Source: Mycobacterium sp. E183 (GTDB lineage Bacteria; Actinomycetota; Actinomycetes; Mycobacteriales; Mycobacteriaceae). Taken from it: a DNA stretch of 64,000 nt. The notes beneath the pieces were generated by a model. The model worked only from the letters and a program-made list of their open reading frames with translations, was not told the origin of the DNA and ran no database searches. A program made the position numbers and the translations under genes. The number at the start of each line of letters is the position of its first letter. The first letter of the stretch is position 1. Shown here in pieces: positions 1 through 8,685 of the stretch. The DNA is taken from contig NZ_LZJN01000204.1 of assembly GCF_001667735.1 (NCBI RefSeq), positions 62,001 through 126,000 on the forward strand, written 5' to 3'.

Positions 1-129
1 TACAACGTCCCTTGGCAGCCTGCCTACGTGTTCTACCGCGCGGACGGCAGCTCGACGTTCGTGAACAACCCGACTTCGGCGATGCCACAGCAGGAGTTGT
101 CTGACCGGGTTGCCGCGCTGAGGTCCTGA
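1..129 (+). CDS. mpt53: C-terminal end of secreted thioredoxin-fold protein (Mpt53/DsbE type), partial
   Basis: Only the last 42 codons are present; the gene begins before the window. The fragment contains VPWQPA, the cis-proline loop typical of thioredoxin-fold oxidoreductases, followed by a short beta-hairpin and terminal helix. It closely resembles the C-terminus of M. tuberculosis Mpt53 (Rv2878c), an exported DsbE-like disulfide oxidoreductase. The stop codon overlaps the start of the CcdA-like gene (ATGA), so the two are probably cotranscribed as an extracytoplasmic thiol-redox pair. The catalytic CxxC lies outside the window and cannot be checked. Confidence 0.85.
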   Translation, partial: YNVPWQPAYVFYRADGSSTFVNNPTSAMPQQELSDRVAALRS

Positions 130-974
130 TGGATCAGGGTCTCGTCGGCCTGGCCTTCGCCGCCGGGCTGGTGGCGGCCCTGAACCCGTGTGGGTTTGCC
201 ATGCTGCCCGCGTACCTCCTGCTGGTGGTGCGGGGCCAGCGGAAGGGGTTGGCCGCGGCCGGACGGGCGCTGGCGGCCACCGCAGGCATGGCGCTCGGCT
301 TCCTGACGGTGTTCGGCTCGTTCGGCGTGCTGACGGTGTCGGCCGCGAGCACCGTGCAGCGGTACGTGCCGTACGCCACGGTGATCGTCGGCGTGATTCT
401 CGTAGCGCTCGGCGGTTGGCTGCTGTCCGGCCGGGGGCTGTCGGCGCTCACCCCGCGGCCGGTGGGCCCGCGGTGGGCGCCCACGGTTCGGCTCGGCTCC
501 ATGTACTCCTACGGCGTCAGCTACGCGATCGCCTCGCTCTCCTGCACCGTCGGACCGTTTCTGGCGGTCACCGCGGCGGGCCTGCGGGGCGGATCGATCG
601 TCACGGCCGTAGCGATCTACCTCGCCTACATCGGCGGCCTGACGCTGGTCGTCGGCGTCCTCGCGGTGGCCGCGGCCACCGCGAGCTCGGCGATGGTCGA
701 CCACCTGCGGCGCATCCTGCCGATCGTCGACCGAATCAGCGGCGCGCTGCTGGTGCTGGTCGGTGTGTACGTCTGCTACTACGGCGCTTACGAGGTGCGC
801 CTGTTGGGCGCCAACGCGGACCCGCGGGATGCGGTTATCACGGCCGCCGGGCGCGTTCAGGGGGCGTTGGCCGGCTGGGTGCATCAACACGGGGTTTGGC
901 CGTGGGCGGTGGCCGCGCTCGCGCTGACGGCCCTCGTGGTCGGCGGCGCCCGGTATCGCCGGGCGAAACGTTAG
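129..974 (+). CDS. CcdA/DsbD-like cytochrome c biogenesis membrane protein (Rv2877c type)
   Basis: A 281-residue polytopic membrane protein. Two conserved cysteines sit in CcdA-like contexts: NPCGF near residue 20 in the first helix and SCTVGP near residue 138 in a later helix. In the CcdA/DsbD family such a pair carries reducing equivalents across the membrane. The natural client here is the exported thioredoxin encoded immediately upstream, whose stop codon overlaps this ATG. About six helices can be counted, as expected for the family. It matches M. tuberculosis Rv2877c. No metal-binding motif is visible, so a mercury-transport role (a legacy annotation of this family) is not supported. 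Confidence 0.85.
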   Translation: MDQGLVGLAFAAGLVAALNPCGFAMLPAYLLLVVRGQRKGLAAAGRALAATAGMALGFLTVFGSFGVLTVSAASTVQRYVPYATVIVGVILVALGGWLLSGRGLSALTPRPVGPRWAPTVRLGSMYSYGVSYAIASLSCTVGPFLAVTAAGLRGGSIVTAVAIYLAYIGGLTLVVGVLAVAAATASSAMVDHLRRILPIVDRISGALLVLVGVYVCYYGAYEVRLLGANADPRDAVITAAGRVQGALAGWVHQHGVWPWAVAALALTALVVGGARYRRAKR

Positions 975-982
975 GGCGGCGA

Positions 983-1237
983 CTACCTGATCCAGCCGCG
1001 CCGGCGGCCCCACAGGTCGCGGACGAGGACGACGAGCACCAACGCGGCGAAGCCGATCAGGAACCAGTTCTCGACGTGGCCCACGTGGTTGCCGCGCAGC
1101 ATCGCCAGCAGGAACCCGAAGATGACCAGGCCGGTGATGTGCCAGGTGCGGTGATTGATCCGGCTCCAGCCCCACGCCGCCGAAGGCACCTCAACGGTGT
1201 CGACGCCGGTGAACTGTTCCACCTCGGTACTGGCCAC
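983..1237 (-). CDS. Small conserved membrane protein (Rv2876 type)
   Basis: An 84-residue protein with two predicted membrane helices (about residues 32-50 and 55-73) and a basic C-terminus RRRGW. I chose the GTG at 1237 because it is preceded by AAAGGGA at good spacing. An upstream start at 1321 would add 28 residues unlike the conserved family and would run into the dxr start region. It is convergent with the CcdA-like gene, with 8 bp between stops. Function unknown. The same arrangement occurs around Rv2876 in M. tuberculosis. Confidence 0.75.
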   Translation of the reverse strand: MASTEVEQFTGVDTVEVPSAAWGWSRINHRTWHITGLVIFGFLLAMLRGNHVGHVENWFLIGFAALVLVVLVRDLWGRRRGWIR

Positions 1238-1314
1238 GGTGAGTCCCTTTCGTGATCGGCTGGTAGGGAGATTCTGGCACACCCGTCGCTGGACCGAGCA
1301 GGCACAATGAGTGG

Positions 1315-2511
1315 GTGACAATCGCGACGCCCGAGGGCCGCCTGCGCGTGCTGGTGCTGGGCAGCACCGGCTCGATCGGCACCCAGGCGCTGGAGGTGAT
1401 GGCGGCCAATCCGGACCGCTTCGAGGTGGTCGGCCTGGCCGCGGGCGGCGCGAATCTGGACATTCTGCAGCGGCAGCGCGCCGAAACCGGCGTCACCAAC
1501 GTCGCCGTCGCCGACGAACGCGCGGCGCAGATCGCCGACGTTCCCTACCGCGGCCCTGAGGCGGTGACCCGCCTGATCCAGGACACCGAGGCCGACGTCG
1601 TGCTCAACGCGCTGGTGGGCGCGCTGGGCCTGCGGCCGACGCTGGCGGCGCTGGAATCGGGCGCCCGGCTGGCGCTGGCCAACAAGGAATCCCTGGTGGC
1701 AGGTGGGCCGCTGGTCCTCGAGGCGGCGCGTCCGGGTCAGATCGTGCCCGTCGACTCCGAACACTCCGCGCTGGCGCAGTGCCTGCGCGGCGGCGCCCCC
1801 GAGGAGGTCGCGAAGCTGGTGCTGACGGCCTCCGGCGGGCCGTTCCGCGGCTGGACCGCCGCCCAGCTCGAGGGCGTCACCCCGGAGCAGGCCGGAGCGC
1901 ACCCGACGTGGTCGATGGGCCCGATGAACACCCTGAACTCGGCGTCGCTGGTCAACAAAGGCCTCGAACTCATCGAAACGCACCTGCTGTTCGGCATCGC
2001 CTACGACCGCATCGAGGTCGTCGTGCACCCCCAATCGATTGTTCATTCGATGGTCACCTTCGTGGACGGGTCGACCATCGCCCAGGCCAGCCCCCCGGAC
2101 ATGAAGCTGCCCATCTCGCTGGCCCTGGGCTGGCCGGCCCGGGTTCCGGGGGCGGCGGCCGCCTGCGACTTCCGCACCGCCTCTAGCTGGGAATTCGAGC
2201 CGTTGGACAGCGAAGTTTTCCCCGCCGTCGAGCTGGCCCGGTACGCCGGCCAGACGGGCGGCTGCATGACCGCCGTGTACAACGCGGCCAACGAGGAAGC
2301 CGCCGAGGCGTTCCTGCAAGGCCGCATCGGGTTCCCCGCCATCGTCAAAACCATCGCGGACGTGCTGCACGCCGCGGACCAATGGGCGGTTTCACCCGCT
2401 AACGTGGATGAGGTACTAGACGCGCAGCGCTGGGCGCGGGAGCGGGCGCAACGCGCCGTCGCACACGCACGGCCCACCGAGGCGTCCGTCAACGCCTCCG
2501 GAATGGTGTGA
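1315..2511 (+). CDS. dxr: 1-deoxy-D-xylulose 5-phosphate reductoisomerase
   Basis: Cytoplasmic enzyme of the MEP isoprenoid pathway. It converts DXP to MEP with NADPH and a divalent metal, and is the fosmidomycin target. The NADPH loop GSTGSIG is at residues 16-22, and the metal-binding D147-S-E149 lies in VDSEHSA. SGGPF and the substrate-loop WSMGPMNTLNSA block are intact. At 398 residues it has the usual length. The GTG at 1315 places the nucleotide-binding loop at the expected distance from the N-terminus; the nearby GTG at 1311 is out of frame and soon hits a stop. Downstream rip1 and ispG follow at 19 and 17 bp, the conserved mycobacterial order. Confidence 0.97.
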   Translation: MTIATPEGRLRVLVLGSTGSIGTQALEVMAANPDRFEVVGLAAGGANLDILQRQRAETGVTNVAVADERAAQIADVPYRGPEAVTRLIQDTEADVVLNALVGALGLRPTLAALESGARLALANKESLVAGGPLVLEAARPGQIVPVDSEHSALAQCLRGGAPEEVAKLVLTASGGPFRGWTAAQLEGVTPEQAGAHPTWSMGPMNTLNSASLVNKGLELIETHLLFGIAYDRIEVVVHPQSIVHSMVTFVDGSTIAQASPPDMKLPISLALGWPARVPGAAAACDFRTASSWEFEPLDSEVFPAVELARYAGQTGGCMTAVYNAANEEAAEAFLQGRIGFPAIVKTIADVLHAADQWAVSPANVDEVLDAQRWARERAQRAVAHARPTEASVNASGMV

Positions 2512-2530
2512 GAAAGGTCCTGCAGCGAAG

Positions 2531-3754
2531 ATGATGTTCGTTATCGGCATTGTGCTGTTCGCCCTCGCCATCCTGATCTCGGTGGCCCTGCACGAGTGCG
2601 GCCACATGTGGGTCGCCCGCGCCACCGGCATGAAGGTGCGCCGCTATTTCGTCGGGTTCGGCCCCACGCTGTGGTCGACGCGGCGCGGCGAGACCGAGTA
2701 CGGCCTCAAGGCCGTGCCGCTGGGCGGCTTCTGCGACATCGCCGGGATGACCTCGGTCGAGGAGCTGGCGCCCGACGAAACCGACCGCGCGATGTTCAAG
2801 CAGGACACGTGGAAGCGCGTCGCGGTGCTGTTCGCCGGGCCGGGCATGAACTTCGTCATCTGCCTGGTGCTGATCTACGGCATCGCCCTGATCTGGGGCT
2901 TGCCGAACCTGCATCCGCCGACCAGGGCGGTCGTCGGCGAAACCGCTTGTGTCGCACCGGAAGTGGCCCCCGGCAAGATCGCGGACTGCACCGGCCCCGG
3001 TCCGGCCGCGCTGGCCGGGATCCGCGCGGGCGACGTCGTGGTCAAGGTCGGCGACACCCAGGTGTCCACCTTCGAGGACATGGCCGCCGCGATCCGCAAG
3101 ATGCACGGCACCGTCCCGGTCGTCGTCGAGCGTGGCGGCAACACGATCACCACCTACGTCGACGTCACGCCCACCCAGCGCTTCTTGACGAACGGGCCCA
3201 CCGGGCAGGGCGGTCAGGCGGCGCCGTCGACGGTCGGCGCCATCGGCGTCGCCGCCGTCAAGCTCGCACCCACGCACTACGGGGTGTTCTCCGCCGTGCC
3301 GGCGACGTTCGCGTTCACCTGGGACCTGACCGGCGAGGTGGGCAAGGCGCTCGTCACCATCCCCACCAAGGTGGGCGCCCTGGTGCACGCCATCGGCGGT
3401 GGACAGCGCGACCCGCAGACCCCGATGAGCGTGGTCGGCGCCAGCATCATCGGCGGCGACACCGTCGACCATGGGCTCTGGGTGGCGTTCTGGTTCTTCC
3501 TGGCCCAGCTGAACCTCATCCTGGGCGCGATCAACCTGGTGCCGTTGCTGCCGTTCGACGGCGGCCACATCGCCATCGCGACGTTCGAAAAGATCCGCAA
3601 CCTCGTCCGGTCGGCGCGCGGCATGGTCGCGGCCGCACCGGTGAACTACCTCAAGCTGATGCCCGCCACCTACGTGGTGCTGGTGTTCGTGGTCGGGTAC
3701 ATGTTGCTGACCGTGACCGCTGATCTGGTCAACCCGATCAGGCTCTTCCAGTAA
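2531..3754 (+). CDS. rip1: Site-2 zinc metalloprotease Rip1 (RseP/S2P family)
   Basis: A 407-residue polytopic intramembrane protease. The HExxH zinc site is HECGH at residues 21-25 inside the first membrane helix. The second metal-ligand motif PFDGGH has D343 near the C-terminus, and a PDZ domain lies between them (about residues 150-220). In mycobacteria Rip1 cleaves membrane anti-sigma factors and controls envelope lipid genes. It sits between dxr and ispG, as in M. tuberculosis (Rv2869c), and is probably cotranscribed with them. All catalytic residues are present. Confidence 0.96.
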   Translation: MMFVIGIVLFALAILISVALHECGHMWVARATGMKVRRYFVGFGPTLWSTRRGETEYGLKAVPLGGFCDIAGMTSVEELAPDETDRAMFKQDTWKRVAVLFAGPGMNFVICLVLIYGIALIWGLPNLHPPTRAVVGETACVAPEVAPGKIADCTGPGPAALAGIRAGDVVVKVGDTQVSTFEDMAAAIRKMHGTVPVVVERGGNTITTYVDVTPTQRFLTNGPTGQGGQAAPSTVGAIGVAAVKLAPTHYGVFSAVPATFAFTWDLTGEVGKALVTIPTKVGALVHAIGGGQRDPQTPMSVVGASIIGGDTVDHGLWVAFWFFLAQLNLILGAINLVPLLPFDGGHIAIATFEKIRNLVRSARGMVAAAPVNYLKLMPATYVVLVFVVGYMLLTVTADLVNPIRLFQ

Positions 3755-3771
3755 CGAGAGAAGGAAAACAA

Positions 3772-4938
3772 GTGTCCGTTGGCCTGGGCATGCCGGACGC
3801 CCCGGCGCCCACGCTCGCCCCCCGCCGCAAGACGCGCCAACTCATGGTGCGCGATGTCGGCGTCGGCAGCGACCATCCGATTTCGGTGCAGTCCATGTGC
3901 ACCACCAAGACCCACGACGTCAACACGACGCTGCAGCAGATCGCCGAGCTGACCGCCGCCGGCTGCGACATCGTGCGGGTGGCCTGCCCGCGTCAGGAGG
4001 ACGCCGACGCGCTCGCCGAGATCGCGCGGCACAGCCAGATCCCGGTGATCGCCGACATCCACTTCCAGCCGAAGTACATCTTCGCCGCCATCGACGCCGG
4101 CTGCGCCGCGGTGCGGGTTAACCCCGGCAACATCAAGGAATTCGACGGCCGGGTCGGCGAGGTCGCCAAGGCGGCGGCCGCGGCCGGCATCCCGATCCGC
4201 ATCGGCGTCAACGCCGGCTCGCTGGACAAGCGGTTCATGGAGAAGTACGGCAAGGCCACCCCCGAGGCGCTGGTCGAATCCGCGCTGTGGGAGGCCTCGC
4301 TGTTCGAGGAGCACGGCTTCGGTGACATCAAGATCAGCGTCAAGCACAACGACCCGGTCGTGATGGTCGCCGCCTACGAGCAGCTGGCCGCGCAGTGCGA
4401 CTACCCGCTGCACCTGGGCGTGACCGAGGCCGGTCCGGCGTTCCAGGGCACCATCAAGTCCGCGGTCGCCTTCGGTGCGCTGCTGTCGCGGGGGATCGGC
4501 GACACCATTCGCGTGTCGCTCTCCGCGCCGCCGGTCGAAGAGGTCAAGGTCGGCATCCAGATCCTCGAGTCGCTGAACCTGCGGCCGCGCGGTCTGGAGA
4601 TCGTGTCCTGCCCGTCCTGCGGGCGCGCCCAGGTCGACGTCTACACCCTGGCCAACGCGGTCACCGCCGGGCTGGACGGCCTCGACGTCCCGCTGCGGGT
4701 CGCCGTGATGGGCTGCGTGGTGAACGGCCCCGGCGAGGCGCGCGAGGCCGACCTGGGCGTCGCGTCGGGAAATGGCAAGGGACAGATCTTCGTTCGCGGC
4801 GAGGTGATCAAGACCGTGCCCGAAGCGCAGATCGTCGAGACGCTCATCGAGGAGGCCATGCGGCTGGCATCGGAGATGGGAACCGATCACGGTCCTGACA
4901 CAACATCAAGCGGTTCGCCGATCGTGACCGTAAGCTGA
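3772..4938 (+). CDS. ispG: 4-hydroxy-3-methylbut-2-enyl diphosphate synthase (flavodoxin-dependent type)
   Basis: Penultimate MEP-pathway enzyme, also called gcpE, which reductively converts MEcPP to HMBPP using a [4Fe-4S] cluster. Cluster ligands are visible: C280 and C283 in SCPSCGR, C315 in GCVVNGPGEA, and E322 as the usual fourth ligand. The N-terminal TIM-barrel half carries QSMCTTKTHD and the CPRQEDADAL segment. Length 388 residues is normal for the two-domain bacterial form. Translation starts at GTG 3772 after GAGAAGGA. Confidence 0.96.
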   Translation: MSVGLGMPDAPAPTLAPRRKTRQLMVRDVGVGSDHPISVQSMCTTKTHDVNTTLQQIAELTAAGCDIVRVACPRQEDADALAEIARHSQIPVIADIHFQPKYIFAAIDAGCAAVRVNPGNIKEFDGRVGEVAKAAAAAGIPIRIGVNAGSLDKRFMEKYGKATPEALVESALWEASLFEEHGFGDIKISVKHNDPVVMVAAYEQLAAQCDYPLHLGVTEAGPAFQGTIKSAVAFGALLSRGIGDTIRVSLSAPPVEEVKVGIQILESLNLRPRGLEIVSCPSCGRAQVDVYTLANAVTAGLDGLDVPLRVAVMGCVVNGPGEAREADLGVASGNGKGQIFVRGEVIKTVPEAQIVETLIEEAMRLASEMGTDHGPDTTSSGSPIVTVS

Positions 4939-4988
4939 TGGGGTCCGATTTCCCGGTCCTTTAGTTCGCAGCACAGAGAGTTCGCCAG

Positions 4989-5843
4989 ATGTCGGCTCCG
5001 CCCCTCTTCCGCCTTGTCGGCGAGCGACGGGTGTCGGTGGTGCGTGACGCCGCCGCCGTCTGGCGGGTGTTCGACGAGGATCCGGTCGGGTCGTGCATGG
5101 TCGCGGCCCGGGTGGCGGATCACGGCATCGACCCCAACTCCATCGGCGGGGAACTGTGGACCCTGCGCGGCGCGGACGAGTCGCTGTGCTTCGCCGGCGC
5201 CAACCTGATTCCGTTGCGGGGCACTCCGGCGGACATGGACGCCTTCGCCGACGAGGCGATGAGCGGAGCCCGCCGTTGTTCCTCCCTGGTCGGCCGGGCC
5301 GATCTGGTGATGCGGATGTGGGAACGGCTCGAGTCGGCGTGGGGCCCGGCCCGGGACGTGCGCGATCGCCAGCCGTTGCTGGCGCTGTCCCGCCACCCCA
5401 ACTGCGACATCGACACCGGGGTGCGGCAGGTCCGGCCGGACGAGCTGGACGCCTACCTGGTGGCCGCGGTGGACATGTTCATCGGCGAGGTGGGCGTCGA
5501 CCCCCGCATCGGCGACGGCGGCCGGGGATACCGGCGCCGGGTGGCCAGCCTCATCGCGGCGGGCCGCGCGTGGGCCCGCTTCGAACAGGGCCAGGTCGTC
5601 TTCAAGGCCGAGGTGGGCTCGCAGTCGCCGGGCGTCGGGCAGATCCAGGGCGTATGGGTGCACCCCGAGTGGCGGGGCCTTGGCCTCGGCACCGCAGGGA
5701 CCGCGACGGTGGCCGCGGTGATCGTCGGCAGCGGGCGCACCGCCAGCCTCTACGTCAACAGCTTCAACACGGTGGCTCGCGCCGCGTACGCCCGGGTCGG
5801 CTTCGCCGAGGTGGGCACCTTCGCGACGGTGTTGCTGGACTGA
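4989..5843 (+). CDS. GNAT-family N-acetyltransferase (Rv2867c type)
   Basis: A 284-residue protein with a C-terminal GNAT domain. The acetyl-CoA loop is visible as VHPEWRGLGLG around residues 222-232, followed by the YVNSFNTVARAAYARVGF helix typical of the fold. The N-terminal half resembles the mycobacterial DUF4081 extension. The substrate is unknown. It follows ispG by 50 bp on the same strand, and the gene order matches Rv2868c-Rv2867c. An AGAGAG stretch lies just upstream of the ATG. Confidence 0.88.
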   Translation: MSAPPLFRLVGERRVSVVRDAAAVWRVFDEDPVGSCMVAARVADHGIDPNSIGGELWTLRGADESLCFAGANLIPLRGTPADMDAFADEAMSGARRCSSLVGRADLVMRMWERLESAWGPARDVRDRQPLLALSRHPNCDIDTGVRQVRPDELDAYLVAAVDMFIGEVGVDPRIGDGGRGYRRRVASLIAAGRAWARFEQGQVVFKAEVGSQSPGVGQIQGVWVHPEWRGLGLGTAGTATVAAVIVGSGRTASLYVNSFNTVARAAYARVGFAEVGTFATVLLD

Positions 5844-6017
5844 CCCGCTTGCCGCCGAACGCCCGGGGTCCCGGGCGCTGGGCGGTCGCCGCGCGAGGGT
5901 GCGGCCAGCCGCACACCCGGCACCGAATTCGCGGCTCGCCGCGCACTCGGCGGAACGCCCGCGTTACATCACGGTCCGATCTCGGTGTGTCGACCCCGGT
6001 GCCGCAGCCGAGCTTCA

Positions 6018-6023
6018 TAACAT
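6018..6023 (+). promoter_or_regulatory. -10 box TAACAT for a predicted leaderless lipoprotein mRNA
   Basis: TAACAT fits TANNNT and ends 8 nt before the ATG at 6032. No Shine-Dalgarno sequence is visible between them, so transcription should start at or next to the start codon. Confidence 0.5.
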
Positions 6024-6031
6024 CTGTACCA

Positions 6032-7846
6032 ATGGTCACAAAAACCCCACTGGTAATCGTGGCGGCCGGGTTGCTCCTCGCGGCCGTCGCGACGTCCGGG
6101 TGCACCCCGCGACCCGACGGCCCCGGCCCGGCGGCCGAAAAGTTCTTCGCCGCCCTGGCGATCGGCGACACCGCCACGGCCGCCCAACTCAGCGACAACC
6201 CCAACGAGGCCCGCGAAGCGCTCAACGCCGCGTGGGCGGGGCTGCAGGCGAGCCACCTCGACACGCAGATCCTCAACGCCAAGTACGCCGAGGACACCGG
6301 CACGGTCGGCTACCGCTTCACCTGGCACCTGCCCAAGAACCGGACCTGGACCTATGACGGCCAGCTGAAGATGGCGCGCGACGAAGGCCGCTGGGAGGTC
6401 CGGTGGACCACCACCGGCCTGCACCCCAAACTTGGCGAGCACCAGACGTTCGCCTTGCGCGCCGACGCGCCGCGGCGCGCCTCGGTCAACGAGCTCGGCG
6501 GCACCGACGTGCTGGTGCCCGGCTACCTGTACCACTACACGCTGGACGCCACCCAGGCCGGATCCGGAGCCGCCCTGATCGGCACGGCGCACGCGATCGT
6601 GGACGTCCTGCGCCCGTTCAACGGCACGCTGGCCGACCCGCAGTTGCTCGCCGAGCAGGCCAGCTCGGCGACTCAGCCGGTGGACCTGGTGACGTTGCAC
6701 CCCGACGACAACGACAAGGTCTTCCCGGCCATCGGCCGGCTGCCCGGCGTCGTCGTCACGCCTCAGCCCGAGATCCTGCCCACCGACCCGCATTTCGCCC
6801 CGGCGGTCATGGCCGAGGTGAAGAAGGCCGTGGTCGACCAGCTCGACGGCGAGGCGGGCTGGCGGGTGGTCAGCGTCAACCAGAACGGCGTCGAAGTCGA
6901 GGTGCTGCACGAGGTGGCGGGTTCGCCGGCGCCGTCGATCTCGATCACGCTGGACCGGGTGGTGCAGAACGCCGCGCAGCGCGCGGTGGACACCCGCGGC
7001 GGCAAGGCGATGATGGTCGTGATCAAGCCGTCGACCGGGGAGATCCTGGCGATCGCGCAGAACGGCGGGGCCGACGCCGACGGCCTGGTGGCCACCACCG
7101 GCCTGTTCCCACCGGGTTCGACGTTCAAGATGGTCACCGCTGGCGCCGCCGTCGACCGCGACATGGCCACCCCCAACACCATGCTGGGCTGCCCGGGCCA
7201 CCTCGACATCGGGCACCGCACCATCCCCAACTACGGCGGCTTCGACCTCGGCGTGGTGCCGATGTCGCGGGCGTTCGCCAGTTCCTGCAACACCACCTTC
7301 GCCGAGCTCAGCAGCAAGATGCCGCCCCGGGGCCTGACGCAGGCGGCCAGCCGGTACGGCATCGGGCTGGACTATCAGGTGGACGGCATCACTACGGTGA
7401 CCGGGTCGGTGCCCCCGACAGTCGACCTCGCCGAGCGCACCGAAGACGGTTTCGGCCAGGGCAAGGTGCTGGCCAGCCCGTTCGGCATGGCCCTCGTGGC
7501 GGCCACCGTCGCGGCAGGCAAGACGCCGACGCCGCAGCTCATCGCGGGCCGACCGACCGCGGTGCAGGGCGACACCACCCCGATCAGCCCGAAGATGGTG
7601 GACGCCCTGCGGCCGATGATGCGGCTGGTGGTGACCAATGGCACCGCGAAGGAGATCGCCGGCTGCGGGGCCGTCTACGGGAAGACCGGTGAGGCCGAAT
7701 TCCCGGGCGGATCGCACTCCTGGTTCGCCGGGTACCGCGGCGACCTGGCGTTCGCGTCGCTGATCGTCGGGGGCGGCAGCTCGGAATACGCGGTCCGGAT
7801 GACGAAGGTGATGTTCGAGTCGCTGCCGCCCGACTTCCTGGCCTAG
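6032..7846 (+). CDS. Penicillin-binding lipoprotein, class B transpeptidase (Rv2864c type)
   Basis: A 604-residue exported lipoprotein of the class B PBP family, expected to cross-link peptidoglycan stems outside the membrane. The signal peptide ends in a lipobox with the lipidated cysteine at C24. An NTF2-like MecA_N-type domain follows (about residues 30-150), then a dimerisation region and the transpeptidase domain. All three active-site motifs are intact: STFK (S363 nucleophile), SCN (S418) and KTG (K551). The reading frame is open far upstream, but the ATG at 6032 is the only start that leaves the signal peptide N-terminal, and a -10 box precedes it. The relFG toxin-antitoxin genes I recall beside it in M. 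tuberculosis are absent. Confidence 0.93.
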   Translation: MVTKTPLVIVAAGLLLAAVATSGCTPRPDGPGPAAEKFFAALAIGDTATAAQLSDNPNEAREALNAAWAGLQASHLDTQILNAKYAEDTGTVGYRFTWHLPKNRTWTYDGQLKMARDEGRWEVRWTTTGLHPKLGEHQTFALRADAPRRASVNELGGTDVLVPGYLYHYTLDATQAGSGAALIGTAHAIVDVLRPFNGTLADPQLLAEQASSATQPVDLVTLHPDDNDKVFPAIGRLPGVVVTPQPEILPTDPHFAPAVMAEVKKAVVDQLDGEAGWRVVSVNQNGVEVEVLHEVAGSPAPSISITLDRVVQNAAQRAVDTRGGKAMMVVIKPSTGEILAIAQNGGADADGLVATTGLFPPGSTFKMVTAGAAVDRDMATPNTMLGCPGHLDIGHRTIPNYGGFDLGVVPMSRAFASSCNTTFAELSSKMPPRGLTQAASRYGIGLDYQVDGITTVTGSVPPTVDLAERTEDGFGQGKVLASPFGMALVAATVAAGKTPTPQLIAGRPTAVQGDTTPISPKMVDALRPMMRLVVTNGTAKEIAGCGAVYGKTGEAEFPGGSHSWFAGYRGDLAFASLIVGGGSSEYAVRMTKVMFESLPPDFLA

Positions 7847-7948
7847 CGCCCAGCCCGGTAGCCCCTGCTGGGCGAGGGTGCGCAGAATGCCGCCCGCAGC
7901 GGCGTGTCGTCGTACAAACACGCACGCTCGCGACGGTCCCGGGGGCGG

Positions 7949-7954
7949 TAAATT
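7949..7954 (+). promoter_or_regulatory. -10 box TAAATT for a predicted leaderless DUF1707 mRNA
   Basis: TAAATT (TANNNT) ends 6 nt before the ATG at 7961, with no Shine-Dalgarno sequence between. A leaderless transcript is inferred. Confidence 0.5.
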
Positions 7955-7960
7955 GCGAAC

Positions 7961-8560
7961 ATGACGGATCCCGGCGGCGATATGGTGGCATTGCGGGTCT
8001 CCGACGCCGACCGCAACGGCACCATGCGGCGACTGCACAACGCCGTCGCGCTCGGGCTGATCGACATCGACGAGTTCGAGCAGCGCTCGTCCCAGGTGTC
8101 GTATGCCCGGACCCGGGGCGAGCTGGACGGGCTGGTCGGCGACCTGCCCGGGCCGGGCGCCATCGTCACCTCCGCCGCCGACCGGGTGGAGCTGCGCGGC
8201 TGGGCCGGCTCGCTGAAACGCCACGGCGAGTGGACGGTGCCCACCCGCCTGGCCCTCGTCCGCCGGCTGGGCTCGATCGAACTCGACCTCACCAAGGCGC
8301 GGTTCGCGGGCCCGGTGGTGGTGATCGAACTCGACATGAGGGGCGGCTCGGTGGACATCCGGCTGCCCGACGGGGCGAGCGCGTCGATCGACGACGTCCA
8401 GGTCTATGTGGGCAGCGCCCGCGACCGCCGCAGGGACGCCCCCGGCGAGGGAAGGCCGCATGTGATCCTGACCGGGCGGGTGGTGTGCGGCTCGGTGACC
8501 ATCCGGGGACCGCGGCGTTCGCTGATCCGCGGCCGGCTGGACGGTTTGCGTCGCGCATGA
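7961..8560 (+). CDS. DUF1707 domain protein
   Basis: A 199-residue protein. The N-terminal DUF1707 segment contains LRVSDADRN and the GLIDIDEFEQR stretch (residues 8-45), common in actinobacterial membrane-associated and kinase-linked proteins. The C-terminal half is a beta-rich region of repeated short strands, resembling the LiaF-type cell-wall-response fold. No membrane helix is evident. Function is unknown; a sensor or scaffold for envelope stress would be inference. It lies between the PBP lipoprotein and mapB. Confidence 0.8.
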   Translation: MTDPGGDMVALRVSDADRNGTMRRLHNAVALGLIDIDEFEQRSSQVSYARTRGELDGLVGDLPGPGAIVTSAADRVELRGWAGSLKRHGEWTVPTRLALVRRLGSIELDLTKARFAGPVVVIELDMRGGSVDIRLPDGASASIDDVQVYVGSARDRRRDAPGEGRPHVILTGRVVCGSVTIRGPRRSLIRGRLDGLRRA

Positions 8561-8673
8561 CTCGGCCCGGGAGGTTGGCGTGTCGCCGCCCTCGGTGCGC
8601 GCCTCGACGCCGAGGATGCACACGCAACGGCGCCGACGCACCCGCACCGACGGCGCCGCGGAGTGAGCGTCGC

Positions 8674-8679
8674 TAAGCT
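8674..8679 (+). promoter_or_regulatory. -10 box TAAGCT for a predicted leaderless mapB mRNA
   Basis: TAAGCT (TANNNT) ends 6 nt before the mapB ATG at 8686. No ribosome binding site intervenes. Confidence 0.5.
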
Positions 8680-8685
8680 GGCCCC

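Noticed and set aside
129..974. Mercury transporter MerT annotation for the CcdA-like gene
   Set aside because: Cysteine context NPCGF/SCTVGP and pairing with a DsbE-like gene fit CcdA; no other mer gene is present.
5093..6031. Long upstream extension of the PBP lipoprotein frame
   Set aside because: The frame is open back to 5093 but overlaps the GNAT gene and would bury the lipobox; ATG 6032 with its -10 box explains the protein.
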